The notes under the pieces were generated by a model. That model ran no database searches. It worked only from the letters and a program-made list of their open reading frames with translations, and was not told the origin of the DNA. Both the position numbers and the translations under genes were made by a program. From Acidithiobacillus sulfurivorans (lineage in GTDB: Bacteria; Pseudomonadota; Gammaproteobacteria; Acidithiobacillales; Acidithiobacillaceae), in contig NZ_JAAOMP010000121.1 in the NCBI RefSeq assembly GCF_018853815.1, positions 1 through 64,000 of the forward strand: DNA of 64,000 nucleotides, written 5' to 3'. Each line of letters begins with the position of its first letter. The first letter of the stretch is position 1. Shown here one piece after another: positions 1 to 10,000 of the stretch.

Positions 1-273
1 GGCGCCAATCAGTCCCGGCCCCGCCGTGACGGCTACGGCATCGGGGCGTTGCCCCCCGGTTTGCAGCATGAGTTGTTCCAGCAACAGCGGCAGCCGGCGC
101 ACATGATCCCGGGAGGCCAGCTCTGGAACCACCCCGCCATAAGGAGCATGCAGATCAATCTGACTGAACAGGACTTCACCCAGTAACCCCTGGCGGGTGT
201 CATACACAGCCAGGCCGGTCTCATCACAGGAGCTTTCAATACCCAGAATACGGGTGGCGGCCGATTCAGACAT
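1..273 (-). CDS. tsaD: tRNA N6-adenosine threonylcarbamoyltransferase TsaD, N-terminal part
   Basis: Only the first 91 codons are in the window; the gene runs off the left edge. TsaD transfers the threonylcarbamoyl group to A37 of ANN-decoding tRNAs, in complex with TsaB and TsaE. The reverse strand reads a typical N-terminus: [17 protein letters not shown] at about residues 9-25, then the family signature [16 protein letters not shown]. The metal-binding HxxxH motif would lie outside the window. The ATG at 273 lies inside the 3' end of the upstream gene, an 8-nt overlap, so the two are probably co-transcribed and translationally coupled. Confidence 0.93.
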   Translation of the reverse strand, partial: MSESAATRILGIESSCDETGLAVYDTRQGLLGEVLFSQIDLHAPYGGVVPELASRDHVRRLPLLLEQLMLQTGGQRPDAVAVTAGPGLIGA

Positions 274-1132
274 GCGCCGATTTCTCCTCCGCCGCAGAAC
301 CCATCACCGGGCGCTGATTTTGGGCGACGCATTCTTGTAACCACAGCAACTCCTGTTCGGAAAAACCTCCGGCGCGGCGCGCTTCCAGGGCTAACGGGCC
401 CTGAATACGGCCCCGGTAGCGTTCCTGCAGCAATTGACGAAAAGTCTGTTCTGCATCCAATCCACGTTGTTCGCACAAATAACGAAACCAACGACTACCA
501 ATGGCCACATGACCACGCTCATCTGTTTCAATGCGTTCCAGCACAGCGGCGGCGGCGCAATCTCCTGCCTCCTGCAATCGCTCGCGGATAGCAGGAGTCA
601 CATCCAGACCTCGCGCCTCAAGAACACGGGGTACCAGAGCCATACGCTCCAGAGGATCAGTCGCTGTATCCATAGCCATCTCCCAGAGACCATCGTGGGC
701 AGGTAAATCACCGTAATCACCACCCATAGCCTGGAGCAGTCCGCGCAGCAGAACAAAATGCTCCGCCTCTTCCTGGGCAACCTGCAGCCAGTCCTGGTAA
801 TAGGCCACGGGCAGATCGACAAAACGGCAAAGCGCATCCAAAGCCAGGTTAATGGCATTAAATTCAATGTGAGCCAAGGCATGGAGCAGGGCAAAACGAC
901 CAGTCTGGGTGCTCAGTGCCCGACGTCTGGGTAATTTTTTGGGCGCGACCAGCTCAGGACGGGCAGGTCGCCCCGGGACGCCGGGACAAGGTAACAGTGC
1001 CGCCCGGACAGCACCCGTACAGTGCAGCGCCCGAACCTGTGTCACTTTTTCGGTTGGGTCTGTGGCTAACAGCGCGCTCAACACCTCTGTAGCAAAATCC
1101 CGATGCTGCTTTTCTTCAGTGACATTCATCAT
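266..1132 (-). CDS. DUF455-family ferritin-like protein
   Basis: A protein of about 289 residues resembling the DUF455 (ferritin-like superfamily) proteins. Visible carboxylate/histidine motifs are [21 protein letters not shown] and [11 protein letters not shown], which fit a four-helix bundle that could hold a di-metal centre. Its biochemical role is not established. The open frame extends up to 1207, but the ATG pair at 1132/1129 is the better start because the family-like sequence begins just after it and the upstream residues look non-coding. The gene overlaps tsaD by 8 nt, suggesting one operon. The exact start is uncertain. Confidence 0.8.
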   Translation of the reverse strand: MMNVTEEKQHRDFATEVLSALLATDPTEKVTQVRALHCTGAVRAALLPCPGVPGRPARPELVAPKKLPRRRALSTQTGRFALLHALAHIEFNAINLALDALCRFVDLPVAYYQDWLQVAQEEAEHFVLLRGLLQAMGGDYGDLPAHDGLWEMAMDTATDPLERMALVPRVLEARGLDVTPAIRERLQEAGDCAAAAVLERIETDERGHVAIGSRWFRYLCEQRGLDAEQTFRQLLQERYRGRIQGPLALEARRAGGFSEQELLWLQECVAQNQRPVMGSAAEEKSAHV

Positions 1133-1459
1133 GTCAACGCACCTGCTTCCGGACCATTCAAAACACAGAATATAGCACATGCGCTGCTTGATTCTGTGGA
1201 AAGCCATTTATCAGATTCTCCTGATAGACTGAATAGATGACATAAACAAATAATAACACTTTTTTATTTGATTTAATTTTCACCGCTGGTGGTTTTAAAC
1301 CACTTTATGGCGGTGCATATCAACCAAAAATGGTGCAAACCTCCGATCAGATGAGCAGGAATCAAAGCATTACAGTAGTTAGTAATATTGGCATAAGCCT
1401 TGCAAGAGCATAGGTGCAACAAAATTTATCTTATTCACAAAATTTATGGGGTGGAAGTG
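1133..1459. promoter_or_regulatory. Divergent intergenic region upstream of cydAB, with a palindrome
   Basis: This AT-rich stretch separates the DUF455 gene from cydA and must carry both promoters. It holds a nested inverted repeat. The inner palindrome GTGGTTTTAAACCAC is at 1289-1303, and the outer arms ACCGC (1282-1286) and GCGGT (1310-1314) flank it. No T-run follows, so an operator is more likely than a terminator. No Fnr- or ArcA-type site was recognised with confidence. Confidence 0.4.
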
Positions 1460-2926
1460 ATGATCATTGAAAACTCTCTCCCGATCTTGCTCAGTCGACT
1501 GGATTTTGCCTGGATTACTTCCATGCACATTCTCTGGACGCCTATGACGATCGGCATGTCCTGGCTGCTCTTCATCATGGAAGTCGCGTGGCTACGTACC
1601 GGCAATGAGCGTTGGTACAAACTTAACCGCTTTGTCGAAAAAATCTTCATCATCAATTTTGGCGCGGGGGTCGCTACCGGTGTCACCATGGAAATGGCTT
1701 TTGGTATTCTTTATGGTCCTTTCTCTCAAGCCGTAGGGCCCTTCTTCGGCAACATCCTTGGCTTTGAGACCATTACCGCCTTCATGTATGAAGCCGGCTT
1801 CATCGGCCTGATGGTGTTTGGTTGGGGTAAAATCAGCAAGGGTATGCATCTTTTTGCCACTTTCAACGTCGGTTTGTCTTCTTCATTATCTGCCATGTGG
1901 ATTCTGGTGGCCAACTCCTGGATGCAGACACCTGATGGGATTGTACTGAAAGATGGACTTTTCCAGGTGACCAACTGGTGGAATGCCATTCTGAATGACA
2001 ACTTCCAATGGGGTTTTCCCCACATGTGGATGGCCACTGTGGAATTGGCGTTATTTGTACTGGCGGGACTCAGTGGGTTTTTCATTCTGAAAAATCGCAA
2101 TGCCGAGCTATTTACCAGACTCCTCAAACCGGTACTGCTGGCGTTGATCATCGTGACGCCTTTGCAGATTCTTATCGGGGATAACATAGGCCGCGTGGTC
2201 GCACAAACCCAGCCGACTTCACTGGCGGCTATGGAAGGTCACTATCACACCTATTTGCCCGATGGCAAAGTGAATACCGGCTGGCATCTGATCGCCATTC
2301 CCAACGCCAAAAATGACGGCAATGTGTTTGCCATCACCATTCCGCATGTACTGAGCCTGCTCGAAACCCATACCCTTAACGGCAAAGTTACAGGCATGGA
2401 TAGTTTCCCGGCTAATGATCGTCCGAATGTCTGGGTGCCCTTCTACTCATTCCGGGTCATGGTAGCTATTGGCTTCTTCCTCTTTTTTGTCGCCCTCTGG
2501 GGTAACTGGTTGCGCCTGCGTGGCAAGCTCAATGCTACGGAGCTGCGTAAGCATCCCTGGTTTTTGCGGGCCATGGTTTTCTCGGCATTCCTGCCTTACC
2601 TGGCCATCTGGTGTGGTTGGTGGACCCGTGAAGTGGGACGGCAACCCTGGGTAGTTAACGGCCTGATGCGGACTTATCAGGGAACCAGCCATATGCCGGT
2701 CGCCATGGAAATCATCTGGTTTGTGGGTTACATCATTTTCGAACTGACTGTATGGGCGGGTTCCTGGTACTTCTTTACCCGCGTCATCAAGAAAGGGGTA
2801 GATGATATTCCAGACTCCAGCACGCTGTTTGATCATGATCATGCGGATGGTGCTGATGTTAAAGCCGGTGGTGGCCATGTGACGCCAACCTTCGCCAGCA
2901 AACCCATGCTGCGTTCGGATCGCTGA
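1460..2926 (+). CDS. cydA: Cytochrome bd-type quinol oxidase subunit I (CydA/CioA)
   Basis: Subunit I of a bd-type terminal oxidase, which oxidises quinol in the inner membrane and reduces O2 to water without pumping protons. The 488-residue protein has about nine hydrophobic helices. The probable haem-ligand histidine is H23 in ITSMHILW. The quinol-loop start reads QPTSLAAMEGHYHT and the signature GRQPW occurs in REVGRQPWVVNG. The region after the quinol loop is short, as in the cyanide-insensitive (CioA) subclass. The ATG at 1460 follows GGAAG by a few bases; the frame opens earlier, but that extension is not family-like. cydB follows 72 bp downstream. The CioA subclass is inferred from the short loop. 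Confidence 0.95.
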   Translation: MIIENSLPILLSRLDFAWITSMHILWTPMTIGMSWLLFIMEVAWLRTGNERWYKLNRFVEKIFIINFGAGVATGVTMEMAFGILYGPFSQAVGPFFGNILGFETITAFMYEAGFIGLMVFGWGKISKGMHLFATFNVGLSSSLSAMWILVANSWMQTPDGIVLKDGLFQVTNWWNAILNDNFQWGFPHMWMATVELALFVLAGLSGFFILKNRNAELFTRLLKPVLLALIIVTPLQILIGDNIGRVVAQTQPTSLAAMEGHYHTYLPDGKVNTGWHLIAIPNAKNDGNVFAITIPHVLSLLETHTLNGKVTGMDSFPANDRPNVWVPFYSFRVMVAIGFFLFFVALWGNWLRLRGKLNATELRKHPWFLRAMVFSAFLPYLAIWCGWWTREVGRQPWVVNGLMRTYQGTSHMPVAMEIIWFVGYIIFELTVWAGSWYFFTRVIKKGVDDIPDSSTLFDHDHADGADVKAGGGHVTPTFASKPMLRSDR

Positions 2927-2998
2927 TTCGGCTTTACCCGCATCTTCAAAATCATGACGGGGAGCTCAGCTCCCCGCATACAGCTACTGGAGTAATAT

Positions 2999-4102
2999 AT
3001 GGACCTTTTATCAATAGGACGCATCGCCGGAACTTTAACGACCTGGTGGTGGCTGCTCCTTTCTCTCGCTTTTTTCCTGTACATCGCCACGGACGGTACG
3101 GACCTTGGCGCTGGCATTTTCGCTGTGTTTTCTAAGGACGAAGAAGAACGCGGCGCCATTATGGCCTCCATGGCTGGCATGTGGGACGGTAATGAAAGCT
3201 GGCTGGTCGTAGCGGGCGGCGTGCTTTTCGGAGCCTTTCCACTGGTTTACGGTTCGGCTTTCAATTATCTGATGATTCCACTGATGTTTGCGCTCTGGGG
3301 CATTATTGCCCGGGCAGTGGCCTTTGAATTTCACATTCATGCCAAGAAAAGCAAACGGTTCTGGGGATGGGCATTTGCTGTTGGCAGCTTATTTGCGACC
3401 TTTTTTGCCGGAGTTTCATTGGGTGCTACCCTCCAGGGTTTTCCCATGAAGTCAGGATTGGCCATGCAGCCAGCCCTCGCCGCCCATGGCGTTTTTGCTC
3501 AGAATTATACCACTCCAATCATGCATTTTTCGGGTGGCATCCTCGACTTTTTGACGCCTTTTTCCATCTGGACAGGGGTTGGTGCGGTCATCGCCGCCAG
3601 TCTTGCCGGAGGGCTGTATTTGTGTGCCCGCTTCATTCCCGGTGATCCCATTCATGAACGGGCTCGTAAATGGACGAATGTTGTTTCCTTACTGGCTCTG
3701 GCTGCTATTGTCATTACACTGGTCTGGTCTTACGCACTCTTCCCCTGGGCAGCTGCCAAGTGGACCGGTTCGGATTGGTGGATCTGGTTGATCTGGTTCA
3801 TTATCGTGCTCATTTTCGCCTTCAAGTCCTCCACCAATCACTCCGTACGCAAGGATTTCAGCGCGATGATGTGGGGTATTGGCGTGGTTGCCCTGTTGTG
3901 GGCGGCCATGTGGGCGACCATTTTCCCCTACGTGGTGCCCAATACCTGGACCATTGTGCAGGCGGCCAATCCGGCAGATTCCATTGCCGTATTCACCCTG
4001 TTCATGACGGGCTTCTTCCCCATCATGATCATGTACAACTGGTATCAGATTTGGGTATTCCGTGGCCGCTTCAGTAAAAAGATGGCCTACGGAGCGCACT
4101 AA
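2999..4102 (+). CDS. cydB: Cytochrome bd-type quinol oxidase subunit II (CydB/CioB)
   Basis: The second integral membrane subunit of the bd oxidase, 367 residues. The N-terminal region carries the CydB-type motif ATDGTDLGAGI at about residues 30-40 and MWDGNESWLVVAGG at about 61-74, close to the enterobacterial WDGNQVW stretch. Several further hydrophobic helices follow to the C-terminus. A GGAG element lies 8 nt before the ATG. No cydX-like small subunit was recognised directly downstream; instead a strong terminator ends the unit. Confidence 0.95.
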   Translation: MDLLSIGRIAGTLTTWWWLLLSLAFFLYIATDGTDLGAGIFAVFSKDEEERGAIMASMAGMWDGNESWLVVAGGVLFGAFPLVYGSAFNYLMIPLMFALWGIIARAVAFEFHIHAKKSKRFWGWAFAVGSLFATFFAGVSLGATLQGFPMKSGLAMQPALAAHGVFAQNYTTPIMHFSGGILDFLTPFSIWTGVGAVIAASLAGGLYLCARFIPGDPIHERARKWTNVVSLLALAAIVITLVWSYALFPWAAAKWTGSDWWIWLIWFIIVLIFAFKSSTNHSVRKDFSAMMWGIGVVALLWAAMWATIFPYVVPNTWTIVQAANPADSIAVFTLFMTGFFPIMIMYNWYQIWVFRGRFSKKMAYGAH

Positions 4103-4111
4103 AAGCGTATC

Positions 4112-4154
4112 GGCGATGTTCTGAAGATTGCCTGAAACAGAACATCGCCTTTTT
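4112..4154 (+). terminator. Rho-independent terminator after cydAB
   Basis: A perfect 12-bp stem, GGCGATGTTCTG (4112-4123) with CAGAACATCGCC (4138-4149), is followed directly by a run of five Ts. It lies 10 bp after the cydB stop and ends the oxidase operon before the small downstream genes. Confidence 0.9.
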
Positions 4155-4169
4155 CAAACGGGGTAAAAA

Positions 4170-4421
4170 ATGTCTACGGTATATGATGAAAATTCTTTAA
4201 GTACGGCGCTGGATATTATTGAAAATATTGAATCTCGTTATGGACGACTTGCAGATCGCCTCGGCGAAGTCCGCAAATCCATGCCGTCGGAAAATATCGA
4301 AACCATAGCGGACCAATGTTTTGAGCTGTCTGTCGAGATCATGCGTTACAAACACTACTTTTCTTCGGTCAAAAAGCTGGTGGTTGGTAGGCAGGATATT
4401 GGTCTGATTCATTTATTATGA
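4170..4421 (+). CDS. Small helical protein of unknown function (first of a tandem pair)
   Basis: An 83-residue, charged, mostly helical protein without a signal peptide or membrane segment. A GGGG element precedes the ATG. Its core (ALDIIENIESRYGRLADRLG, then a 20-residue spacer and SVEIMRYKHYF) aligns by pattern with the next protein, so the two look like an ancient tandem duplication. No family was recognised. It starts only 20 bp after the cydB terminator, so it probably has its own promoter or relies on read-through. Confidence 0.6.
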   Translation: MSTVYDENSLSTALDIIENIESRYGRLADRLGEVRKSMPSENIETIADQCFELSVEIMRYKHYFSSVKKLVVGRQDIGLIHLL

Positions 4422-4433
4422 CACGAGCATATT

Positions 4434-4703
4434 TTGATTAAACGGTTTCAACATAAGCCATTAGGAACCCATGGGAAATCCGAAAAAGATCATCACCCCA
4501 CACTGCTTGATGTTCTGAACATACTGGAAACGCGGCTGGATATTGTTGAAGAGCAATGTGCCGAAGTACTGCAATCCATCCATATTCGTACACGCACGGA
4601 AGTGGACGATCAAATTGCCATTATGGATGCCGAAATCAATCGTTGCCAAAAATTATTAAAAATCATCAAAAATACCATGCATGAACCAGAGTCAGAGAAC
4701 TAA
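4434..4703 (+). CDS. Small helical protein of unknown function (second of a tandem pair)
   Basis: An 89-residue, helix-rich, charged protein. The frame has no early ATG, so the start is probably the TTG at 4434, 12 bp after the previous stop. Ribosome-binding support is weak and the start is uncertain. The core (LLDVLNILETRLDIVEEQCA ... AEINRCQKLLKIIKN) mirrors its neighbour at 4170-4421. It contains two cysteines. Function unknown; a coiled-coil partner of the neighbouring product is possible. Confidence 0.5.
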   Translation: MIKRFQHKPLGTHGKSEKDHHPTLLDVLNILETRLDIVEEQCAEVLQSIHIRTRTEVDDQIAIMDAEINRCQKLLKIIKNTMHEPESEN

Positions 4704-4730
4704 AATCATCCAGACGTGTCGAATATCCGT

Positions 4731-5750
4731 ATGAAACTACGCCATCACCATCAAAAATCACGTTCCCGGTTTCTTTCTGCAAAAATAGGGGCTATTCTAA
4801 CTGCAGCCTGCGTAACAGGCTTATTATCAGCAAATGCTTCAGCCTTCGCCAACACTTTTGATTCCAGTACCAACGCCAGTATCCGCACACAAAACCCGCA
4901 AGATTGGCAACAAGTCTGGCAAATTCTCGCCCTTACCGGATACGTACACCTGGTTTATGGCACGTATATGGGTCGTTACGGGGGAATGCATACAGTCGCC
5001 GCATGGAATATTCCCGTGCCCAAGGCCCTGCAAAAAATTTCCAACAACTGGGGTTATTCCCCTTTTAATCCCGCTTTTCGTAGCGGCCTGATCCAGTTTG
5101 AACGCGCAGATCATTTGCTCAATCGCCGAGGCATCTCACGCGGGCGGGTTACTCCGGAAGTCCTCTCGGCCCTGCGCGCGCCGATTCCCAAAAACCGTTT
5201 TCCGTTTCAATGGATTAAAGTCGACAAAAGCACGCATCCTGAGCATCTGCAGATCTGGCAGGTGCCACCTGATCCTCAGGGAAAAGGACAATGGATTTAC
5301 CGGACAGTCGTCAACACCGGGGTCATGCATTCCACCCCGGATGGTAGTTGGCCGATTTATCAGCGTCTTGCCAAAACCACCATGACCGGTAAATTCCCTA
5401 TTGCGGTAAGCCCCCACGAATACCATTTACTCCCTGCCTCAGACCGCAGTATTTATCATGGCTATCATGTCCGCTGGCAACACTATACCGCACCCAATGT
5501 GCATTTCGTAAACTACTTTTACGATGGCCGCGCCATTCACTTTTATCCCCGCAAAGGCTACGGATGGCCTCAAAGTGCGGGTTGTGTGGAGGAACCCTAC
5601 CAAAACGCACGCAAGGTTTACGCCCTGTTACACTATGGGGATATCGTTTCGGTCATGGGACATTACCACAGGAAATCGTTAAAACTTGACCGTGCAGCCT
5701 TGTTGAAGAAACAAATTATTCGAGAAATAGCGGCCAGCAAGGCCGACTGA
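4731..5750 (+). CDS. Secreted L,D-transpeptidase (YkuD-type) family protein
   Basis: A likely periplasmic enzyme of 339 residues that would form 3-3 peptidoglycan cross-links or attach proteins to the wall. It starts with a basic stretch (KLRHHHQKSRSR) and a hydrophobic signal peptide ending near ANASAFA (residue 40). The C-terminal catalytic block reads QSAGCVEEP with the presumed nucleophile at Cys285, in place of the usual SHGC(I/V)R. The preceding DGRAIHFYPR supplies the conserved His region. A GTG at 4716 would add five residues; neither start has a clear ribosome-binding site. The catalytic arginine after the Cys is not obvious, so activity is probable but not certain. Confidence 0.75.
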   Translation: MKLRHHHQKSRSRFLSAKIGAILTAACVTGLLSANASAFANTFDSSTNASIRTQNPQDWQQVWQILALTGYVHLVYGTYMGRYGGMHTVAAWNIPVPKALQKISNNWGYSPFNPAFRSGLIQFERADHLLNRRGISRGRVTPEVLSALRAPIPKNRFPFQWIKVDKSTHPEHLQIWQVPPDPQGKGQWIYRTVVNTGVMHSTPDGSWPIYQRLAKTTMTGKFPIAVSPHEYHLLPASDRSIYHGYHVRWQHYTAPNVHFVNYFYDGRAIHFYPRKGYGWPQSAGCVEEPYQNARKVYALLHYGDIVSVMGHYHRKSLKLDRAALLKKQIIREIAASKAD

Positions 5751-5802
5751 ATAAATAGCTTCGTGTTCAGCCAATGACGTCGCAATCAAAATTATCCATA
5801 AA

Positions 5803-5825
5803 AAATGCCCCCAGCGGGGGCATTT
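5803..5825. terminator. Bidirectional rho-independent terminator
   Basis: A perfect 10-bp stem, AAATGCCCCC (5803-5812) with GGGGGCATTT (5816-5825), closes a 3-nt loop. A-rich and T-rich flanks occur on both sides. It sits between the convergent L,D-transpeptidase and mscS genes and can end transcription from both. Confidence 0.85.
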
Positions 5826-5845
5826 GAGGGAACAAAAACCTTGAA

Positions 5846-6670
5846 TCAGACTTTTGGGGTACCCTGCTGATCGATCCAGACCTGTTTGGCCAAACCGTAA
5901 GGGAAGCCACCCTGGATCATGGTTTCACGAATCACCCGATTAGTATCCCAGTAAACCTGCCAATAGTGGGCATTATTACAAAACGGGAAAACCGCCAATT
6001 TGGGGCCGATATCCGTAAATTCGAAAATTTCGACAAGTGGCGCAGGATCACTGAGCACGTTGGGAATTTTTGCGAGATTCTGGCGCAGCAGTTCGCTGGC
6101 ATGCACATGATCGACATCACTGGCCAACTGACACTTGAGCTCAACACGACGATAGGCATTGGATGAATAGTTTTCAATAGTACCGCCCAGCACCTTGGCA
6201 TTGCCGTGATAAATCCGGTCATTGTTCAGCGTGTTGATACCGGTAAAAAACAACCCGATTTCTTCAACGGTTCCCATGGTATCGTTTATCTGAACGAAAT
6301 CCCCCACCTTGTAAGGTCTTAGAATAATCAGAAAAGCGCCTGCAGCAAAATTGGCGAGGAGTCCACTCCATGCCAGACCCAAAGCAACGCCCGCACCGGC
6401 GATCAGTGCTGCAAAAGTAGTCGTCTGCACACCAAAATAACCGAGGATGGCAACAACCAAGGCAACATTAAGCGCCACATTGACAACATTAACCGCATAG
6501 CGGGTCAGTGTAGGATCAATGTTTTGCTTGTCCATGACTGTTTTCAAAAGCTTGTCCACTAAACGGATGAGCAGACGCCCCACAATCCATAAAATCAGCG
6601 CAGCAATGATCATCATGCCCGCTTTGGTACCATAACGGATGACCAAATCCCAGTAATGTTCCAGATTCAT
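5846..6670 (-). CDS. mscS: Small-conductance mechanosensitive channel, MscS family
   Basis: A 274-residue inner-membrane channel that releases solutes on hypo-osmotic shock. Three N-terminal helices are followed by the pore-lining, Gly/Ala-rich TM3 (GAGVALGLAWSGLLANFAAG, about residues 93-112). Next come the typical MscS beta domain (RPYKVGDFVQINDTMGTVEEIGLF) and a C-terminal alpha/beta domain. Length and order match the short MscS type. The gene is monocistronic and convergent with the L,D-transpeptidase gene, sharing its terminator. Confidence 0.93.
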   Translation of the reverse strand: MNLEHYWDLVIRYGTKAGMMIIAALILWIVGRLLIRLVDKLLKTVMDKQNIDPTLTRYAVNVVNVALNVALVVAILGYFGVQTTTFAALIAGAGVALGLAWSGLLANFAAGAFLIILRPYKVGDFVQINDTMGTVEEIGLFFTGINTLNNDRIYHGNAKVLGGTIENYSSNAYRRVELKCQLASDVDHVHASELLRQNLAKIPNVLSDPAPLVEIFEFTDIGPKLAVFPFCNNAHYWQVYWDTNRVIRETMIQGGFPYGLAKQVWIDQQGTPKV

Positions 6671-7027
6671 AACGGCTCCTTTGCAAAATTTATTGAATAC
6701 TTCTTAGCGCCTTCTGGGTAGAAGGATGCAAATCATGCCTGGGAAACGACATCAGCTCTCCGCTCGGGCAGAAAAGCAAATGCATTATTTCCCAGTGAAA
6801 TCCTTATAGTATGCGTAAGGAATATTTTCAATGAATTTTTCGGGGGACGCCATTAAACCATACCGTTTTTATAACTTATGAATTACTTTTGTCACAACTG
6901 GCTGATGATAAATCACAACGCATGTTCAATAAATAAAACAAAAAGCTGTGGAAGGGCGTAATGGTCGTTTCCTGCCCGCCTTTCCCACCAGCTTACCTTC
7001 CTACAGGTATTTGTTGGCAAAAATGGC
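6671..7027. other. Non-coding gap between mscS and the RND operon
   Basis: No credible gene is seen. The left part must hold the mscS promoter (reading leftwards). The right part, about 6946-7010, contains an imperfect inverted repeat (AAAAGCTGTGGAAGGGC against GCCTTTCCCACCAGCTT) that could terminate the RND operon arriving from the right. AT-rich sequence fills the remainder. Confidence 0.4.
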
Positions 7028-10000
7028 TCACGACTCCGCCTTTAACGCATGGTGATGCACCGATCGCCCAAACCACACATAAAAGGCCGGAATCACAAAC
7101 AGGGACACCAGGGACCCAAAGCCCAAGCCACTGACAATGACCAGACCCATGGAGAATCGGGCATCGGCATTACCACCACTGGCAAAAAGCAGGGGCACGG
7201 CTCCGGCAATCATGGCTGCCACCGTCATCAAAATGGGCCGTAGCCGTAAAGTGGCTGCTTCCACGACGGCATGGCGCTTGTCCAGTTGCTTTTCTTCCTG
7301 CATGACCCGGGCAAATTGCACAATCAGAATCCCCTGCTTGGCAATCAGACCAATCAGCATGACCATTCCTACTTCCGAGTAAATATTGACACTGGAAGCA
7401 CCGAGACTGATGGGCAACAACGCCCCAAACAGAGCCACCGGAACAGCCGTGAGCACCACCAGAGCATCCCGGAAGCTGTTGAACTGCGCCGCGAGCAGAA
7501 GCAGCACCATCAGCAGGGCAAAGGCAAAAGTGATCGCCAGCGCATTGCCCTGATGCACATACTGGCGGGATACGCCGGCATAATGGATCTGATCACCACT
7601 GGGAAGAATTTTTTGGGCATGAGATTGCAAAAACTGCAGTGCTTGTCCCAATGACACGCCGGGGGCCGGGTTGGCCTGAATAAATACAGCCGGCAACTGC
7701 TGAAACTGCGGTAAAAATGTCGGTGCCGATTCCGACTTCAGGGACACAAAAGTGGACAGAGGAATCTCTGCACCAGAAGGCGTTTTGATGGTATAGGCCT
7801 TGAGAAAATCGGGGTTGGCCCGCAACGCTGGTGGTACTTGTGGCACTACCCGATAGCTCAAACCGTCCATATCGAAGTAGTTGACGTAGTTACCACCCAA
7901 TAGCGTCTCCAGATTTTGCCCGATATCGGCCATGCTGAGTCCAAACGATGCAGCCATTTGCCGATTAATGACCACCTGCTGAATCTGGTTGTTGTACTTC
8001 AGATTTTTGCAGACAAAAGAAAAAAGGCCGCTGGCTTTGGCTTCCTGAACCAGCTTGGCAGAAATTTCATCCAGTTGATGATAGGAGCCTCCCGTGCTGG
8101 TCAATACAAACTGCACCGGCAAGCCGACCGCTGCCCCGGGGAGTGGCGGCAAGCCAAAAGCGGACAGTTTCATACCGGGCACCTGCTCGGCCAGCTTCTG
8201 CACCTTGGTTTTGACCTGTTGCGTGGTCACAGCGCCGCGCTCGGGCTTCAGAACCACGCCCGCCATCACCTCATTATTTAACAGCATGCCGCCAATACCC
8301 ACCCCGTTGACCGCAAAGCTATGACTGCGGCTGGCAATTTTGTCGAAAACCGTATTCGTCAGATAGTGATCATAAGCATTCATGTATTCCAGCGTCGCCG
8401 TGGGTTGGGCAACGCCGTTCACATAAACAATGCCCTGATTCGCAGGAGGTGCCAGCTCACTCTGGCTGATGCTGAAAAGAAAATAGATGCCTCCCGTCAA
8501 TACCAGGGCCAAAGCCACAGTTGCCGGCCAAACCCGCAAACTGGCGAAAAGAAGGCGTCCGTAAAAGGCCTTCAAGCGTCCGAATACATGATCCACCAAA
8601 TGGGCGACCCGGCCCTCCTGTCCCGCCTTCAGGACCCGTGAAGCCAACATGGGCGCCAGGGTCAGGGCGGCAATCATGGACAACAGCACCGTGGCCACAA
8701 TGGTAAAAGCAAATTCGCTGAATAAGTGGCCCACCAACCCGCCAATAAAGGCCATGGGTGCAAATACGGCCACCAGCGTCGTGGCCATCACCAGAATCGG
8801 ACTGGCCAGTTCCTTGGCACTGAGCAGTGCCGCATGTAAAGGGGTTGCCCCATGTTCAATATGACGATGGACGTTTTCCACCACAATAATCGCGTCGTCC
8901 ACTACCAGACCAATAGCCAGCACCATCGCCAACAGGGTCAGCAAATTGAGGGTATATCCCAGAGCATGCAGGATGGTGATGGCTCCTACCATGGCCACAG
9001 GAATCGCCAGTGCCGGCACAATCAGCGCGCGCCAGGAACCCATGAACAAATAGATGACCAGGATGACCACCAGTAGTGCCAGGCCAATATTGATTTCCAC
9101 TTCCTGCAGGGAGCTTTTGACAAACTGGGCACCATTATAAATGGTATACCCCTGCATTCCCGGAGGCATGGTCGTCTTCAATTGGGTCATGACTTTGTGA
9201 ATACCCTGGGCGACCTGCAGGGCGTTACTGCCGGGGGCCTGCTGAATCCCGATATTGACAGCCGGCTGTCCATCCACCATGACGGATGAATCATAAGTCT
9301 GAGCCCCCAACGATACCTTGGCGACCTGCTCCAGATGGATGGGTACGCCGTGCACCGTCGCCACGACCAGATTGCGGAATTCTGCCGCGCTATGCAGGGC
9401 TGTATTGGCACTGAGAGATACTGCTGTATATTCGCCGCGCAACCGCCCTACCGCCGCGACAAAGTCATTTTTCTTGAGCGCATCGCTGACTTGCGCCGGG
9501 GTCACTCCCAATACCGCCATTTCCTGCGGATTCAGCCAGACCCGCATGGCGTAAGTATTACCGTTAGGCCCGGTACCCGGAGGCAGAATGGCGGTCAGAC
9601 CTACGCCTGGAACCGATTGAATGGCGGGCTGCACGACGCGGGTCAGATAATCGGTAATCTGCTGCTGATTAAAGCCCTTACCGTGGTAACTCAACAGCAT
9701 CAGATAAGCCCCTGAACCAGACATTTCCTGAACCACCGGTTGCATGACCCCCTTGGGCAGCTGATTCAGGACCGTATTGACCTTGCTTTGCACCTGCGAT
9801 AAGGCGGCATTGGGGTTTTCCCCCATCCGCATATACAGGGTCAAAATGGAAATACCGTCTTCACTGACCGCCGTCATATAGTTTATGCCCGGGGCCTGAC
9901 CCACAGCCTTTTCCAGAGGGGCGGTGATAAAAGCGTTGACGGTTTTGGGGGTGGCCCCAAAATAGTGGGTCGTGACCGTAATCATCGAACTATCGGTAGG

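Noticed and set aside
33-491. 152-codon minus-strand frame across the tsaD/DUF455 boundary
   Set aside because: It conflicts with two genes whose products are clearly recognisable in other frames of the same strand.
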